Positions 61,676 through 64,000 of a stretch of 64,000 nt of DNA are shown one piece after another. The DNA comes from DASRFA01 sp035651755 (lineage in GTDB: Bacteria > Desulfobacterota > Binatia > UBA12015), in the NCBI GenBank assembly GCA_035651755.1, contig DASRFA010000015.1, positions 16,997 to 80,996 on the forward strand, read 5' to 3'. The notes below the pieces were generated by a model. It had not been told where the DNA came from. It worked only from the letters and a program-made list of their open reading frames with translations, and ran no database searches. The position numbers and the translations under genes were made by a program. Each line of letters begins with the position of its first letter. Position 1 is the stretch's first letter.

Positions 61676-62101
61676 TCACGTCGGGCTCTCGAAGGCGCCG
61701 CGCACGACGCTCACGACCGGCTCTTCGCCACGCCAGTCGACGCCGAGGACGTCGAAGCGGGCGGGCCGAGCGCTCGCGCCGGCGCGCGCGAGGAAAGCCG
61801 CGGCCGCGCGCGCGATGCGGAGGCGCTTCACGGCTCCGATCGTCTCGAGCGGCCCGCCGTGGCGGCGATGCGAGCGCGACCGCACCTCGACGAACACGAT
61901 CGCGTCGCCGTCGCGCGCGACGAGGTCGATCTCGGCGCCCGCGAGCCGGACGTTGCGCGCGACGATCTCGTAGCCGAGCCTTGCCAAGTGAGCGGCGGCC
62001 GCGTCCTCGGCGCGGCGTCCGAGCGCGACGCGCGGATCCGCCGGTCGCCGAGGTGCGGACGACGCGGGTGGTCCGGACGACGGGCGTCGCGCGCGCGGCA
62101 C
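61676..62101 (-). CDS. YraN/UPF0102 family protein
   Basis: 141 residues. LGRRAEDAAAAHLARLGYEI, LAGAEIDLVARDGDAIVFVE and VRSRSHRRHGGPLETIGAVK form the predicted nuclease-like core: the E/D-x-E-x-K type residues of a restriction-endonuclease fold (EIDLVARDG, FVEVR). A Pro/Ser-rich N-terminus (about 25 residues) may mean the true start is further in. Usually encoded near rnhB; here it follows the Hsp70-family gene. Confidence 0.9.
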   Translation of the reverse strand: MPRARRPSSGPPASSAPRRPADPRVALGRRAEDAAAAHLARLGYEIVARNVRLAGAEIDLVARDGDAIVFVEVRSRSHRRHGGPLETIGAVKRLRIARAAAAFLARAGASARPARFDVLGVDWRGEEPVVSVVRGAFESPT

Positions 62102-62132
62102 GGGCGACCGCTACCCGCGGGCGCAAACACTC

Positions 62133-64000
62133 TCAAGCCGCCGGCGCACTGTCCGCGGCGACATCCGCGACCCGGAGCCCGATCGGAAGCGACTCGGCCA
62201 GCACGAGGGCCTGGTCGCGCACGTCCATCGCGACGCGCTCGCGCAGCCAGCGCGCGAGGCGCCGGCCCTCGGGCTCCGACTCGAGCCGCGACGCGAGCTT
62301 CTCGCGCAGCTCGGGGCCGACGTCGCGCACCCGATCGCCCGTCAAGCGCGCGACCTGCGCGACCGCGAGCGCGGTCGCGGCGGCGCGCGGCCACGGGCGC
62401 GCGGCGAGGTCGGCGAGCCACGGCTCCACCGCGCTCGGCTCGACGACCGCGTTCGCCGGCCCGTAGAGCGGGGCGCGGGCGGCGAGCCGTCCGAACGCCC
62501 ACAGCTCCGCGTCGCTCGCCCGATCCGCGACGACGCGCGGCGCGAGCGCGCGCAGCATCTCGAGCTTCGTCCCGGCCGGCAGCCGCTCGAGCGCGCCGGC
62601 GACCTGCCACATCTCGCGCACCTCCTGCGGCCCGCCCTTCCACCGGCTCGGCTTCCCCTTCTTGCGGGCGTCCGGGAGCAGGACGGGGCGGATCTCCTGG
62701 TGAAGCGCCTGCTGCTGCTGGCGCGTGAGGCCGCTCGCGACGCGCTTCCAGAGCGTCCACCACTCGGCGCGTGCCTGCGTCGCACCCGGCGACTGAAGGC
62801 CGCGATCGAAGAGACGCCACACCTGCTCGACGCGCCACGCGTCGCGCGCCTCCCCGACGCCCGGCCGGAGGAGGAAACCGACGAGGTTCAGCCAGCGCGC
62901 CTCGTGCGCGGGCGAGCGCGCTCGCGCCGGCTCGAGCGCGACGAGCGCGTCCCAGAGCTCGCGGATGGCCGCGAGCGGCCACGCGTCCTTGCCGCACCCG
63001 AGCGCTTCCTCGAGGTCGCGTCCGAGCCGGACCGGATCCGGCCCGCCCGACGCTCCGAAGCAGGCTTCGATCAGCGCGCGCGCCGCCGCCACGCGCTCCG
63101 GCTCGATCACGACCTCGGACGCGGGCGGCCGGAGCGCGGAGCCGGCCGCATCCGTCTCGCCGTCCGCGTCGTCCGCCGCTGCGATCGCAGACGCCGCCTC
63201 CGGCGCGGACGCGGGCGCGCTCCGGAGATCGAAGCCCATGCGCCAGCGATGGGTCGTGTCGCGGGCATGACACCAGAGCTCGAGCGTGCCGGTCGCCGTC
63301 AGCTGCGAGCGCAGGTGGACGCGCACCGCGCGCGCCTGCAGCGATCGCCCGAAGCGGAGCACGGTCGCGATCGGCGGCAGCTCGACCAGCGTCGCGGGAT
63401 CCGCGTCGACGAGCGCTCCCCCCGGCTCCTCGGCGCGCGCGCTCGCGGCGTAGATCGGGAAGCGGACGGGCGCGTTGGCGAGCACCTCGAACTCCGGGGT
63501 CGCGATCTCGACCGAGTCGCCATCCTCCATTCCACGCGGCGCGATGCACAGGACGCGGATGGTGCCGGAAGCGCCGCCCCCTTTGAGCGTGGCGCCGGCC
63601 TCCGTAGTCCCGCTCGCGACGCCGACGTAGTACGCGCGCGCCGCGCCGCCGCCGATCCGGACGCCGGCGCCTCGCAGCGCGAGCCCGTACGCCGCCGCGC
63701 CGCGCGCGACTGCGAGGTCGAGGTCGGTCCCGGCGAGCTCGCGCGGGCGATCTCCGGCCCACGCCGCGAGCTGGTCCAGGATGCGCTCGCGGATCGCGCG
63801 GGGCTTCAGCGCGCCGCCGTTGAAGAGGACCGCGTCGGGCGCGATCGCTTCTCCGCCGGCCGCGACCGCCGCGCGCGCCAGGAACTCCGCCAGGTGGCGC
63901 GGGATTTCCGGCTCGGACGCGTACGGGAGACCGAATTCGGCGAGCGCGACCGCCGGCCGCGGCCGCGGCGTCTCGCCCGCCGCGACCAGCGGAAAGAAGC
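62133..64000 (-). CDS. Hsp70-family chaperone-like protein (N-terminus cut by the window edge)
   Basis: The frame stays open from the right edge to the stop at 62133 (about 622 residues visible). Visible ATPase half: ALAEFGLPYASEPEIPRHLA, APDAVLFNGGALKPRAIRER, DLAVARGAAAYGLALRGAG. Then a substrate-like beta region (SGTIRVLCIAPRGMEDGDSV, EIATPEFEVLANAPVRFPIY) and a long helical C-terminal part (ADRASDAELWAFGRLAARAP). This layout matches the DnaK-like proteins with a C-terminal DUF3731, which lack a J-protein operon. Function uncertain. The start lies outside. Confidence 0.88.
   Translation of the reverse strand, partial: FFPLVAAGETPRPRPAVALAEFGLPYASEPEIPRHLAEFLARAAVAAGGEAIAPDAVLFNGGALKPRAIRERILDQLAAWAGDRPRELAGTDLDLAVARGAAAYGLALRGAGVRIGGGAARAYYVGVASGTTEAGATLKGGGASGTIRVLCIAPRGMEDGDSVEIATPEFEVLANAPVRFPIYAASARAEEPGGALVDADPATLVELPPIATVLRFGRSLQARAVRVHLRSQLTATGTLELWCHARDTTHRWRMGFDLRSAPASAPEAASAIAAADDADGETDAAGSALRPPASEVVIEPERVAAARALIEACFGASGGPDPVRLGRDLEEALGCGKDAWPLAAIRELWDALVALEPARARSPAHEARWLNLVGFLLRPGVGEARDAWRVEQVWRLFDRGLQSPGATQARAEWWTLWKRVASGLTRQQQQALHQEIRPVLLPDARKKGKPSRWKGGPQEVREMWQVAGALERLPAGTKLEMLRALAPRVVADRASDAELWAFGRLAARAPLYGPANAVVEPSAVEPWLADLAARPWPRAAATALAVAQVARLTGDRVRDVGPELREKLASRLESEPEGRRLARWLRERVAMDVRDQALVLAESLPIGLRVADVAADSAPAA

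Overview
The window is a 64-kb piece of a very GC-rich chromosome (C or G at nearly all third codon positions), packed with ordinary bacterial genes. It carries no rRNA, tRNA, transposase, integrase, phage gene or CRISPR array that I can recognise. MurJ, a PBP1b-type synthase, a periplasmic HtrA protease, TatA, a lipoprotein-like solute-binding protein and an outer-membrane-style lytic transglycosylase point to a Gram-negative (diderm) cell. CarD, a DUF1844 protein, the hemX-hemA-hemC-cobA/hemD-hemB order, a fused EtfB-EtfA and paired family III CoA-transferases fit an environmental deltaproteobacterium-like lineage (Myxococcota, Desulfobacterota or Binatota type). That placement is inference from gene content only.

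Left part (1-12.4 kb, minus strand): a truncated AAA/TPR signalling ATPase, a glyoxalase-fold protein, then a tetrapyrrole operon read right to left: Met8-like precorrin-2 dehydrogenase, CcsA/HemX membrane protein, HemA, HemC, a CobA-HemD fusion and HemB. Several genes overlap at their start/stop codons. A LysM lytic transglycosylase lies upstream. Then come a solute-binding protein and two permeases of a peptide-type ABC importer (plus strand, no ATPase), MutM, RsmA, TsaD, a TPR protein, PBP1b, HtrA, DUF1844, HtpX and a GT9 glycosyltransferase (minus strand, 15.9-26 kb).

Middle (26-41 kb): cysK-larE; carD with a readable sigma-70 promoter; an unusual four-gene operon made of a ferredoxin/membrane/crystallin-like fusion, a KASIII-like protein lacking the catalytic triad, an intact FabH, and RimI; a groEL without groES; CoaE; two overlapping CaiB/BaiF CoA-transferases of which only one keeps the catalytic Asp; a cation/Ca2+ exchanger; a penicillin-acylase-like Ntn hydrolase behind a universal stress protein.

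Right part (42-64 kb): a small coiled-coil protein, a Ycf45-like R3H/AAA ATPase, a DUF4912 protein and a GH57 glucan-branching-type enzyme form a tight plus-strand cluster facing a sigma-70 family gene. Between this sigma gene and the next genes is a 0.7-kb gap with several hairpins and a strong intrinsic terminator, a candidate structured RNA. Then follow a methyltransferase, MurJ, TatA, an OB-fold secreted protein, DUF971, a small ferredoxin, phosphoglycerate mutase, a 1000-residue secreted zincin with a possible sigma-54 promoter and a 19-bp palindrome, a fused ETF, an alpha/beta hydrolase, SerS, YraN and an Hsp70-family protein cut by the right edge.

The best candidates for undescribed biology are the KASIII/pseudo-KASIII/ferredoxin-fusion operon, the large secreted zincin with its regulatory region, and the structured intergenic RNA.
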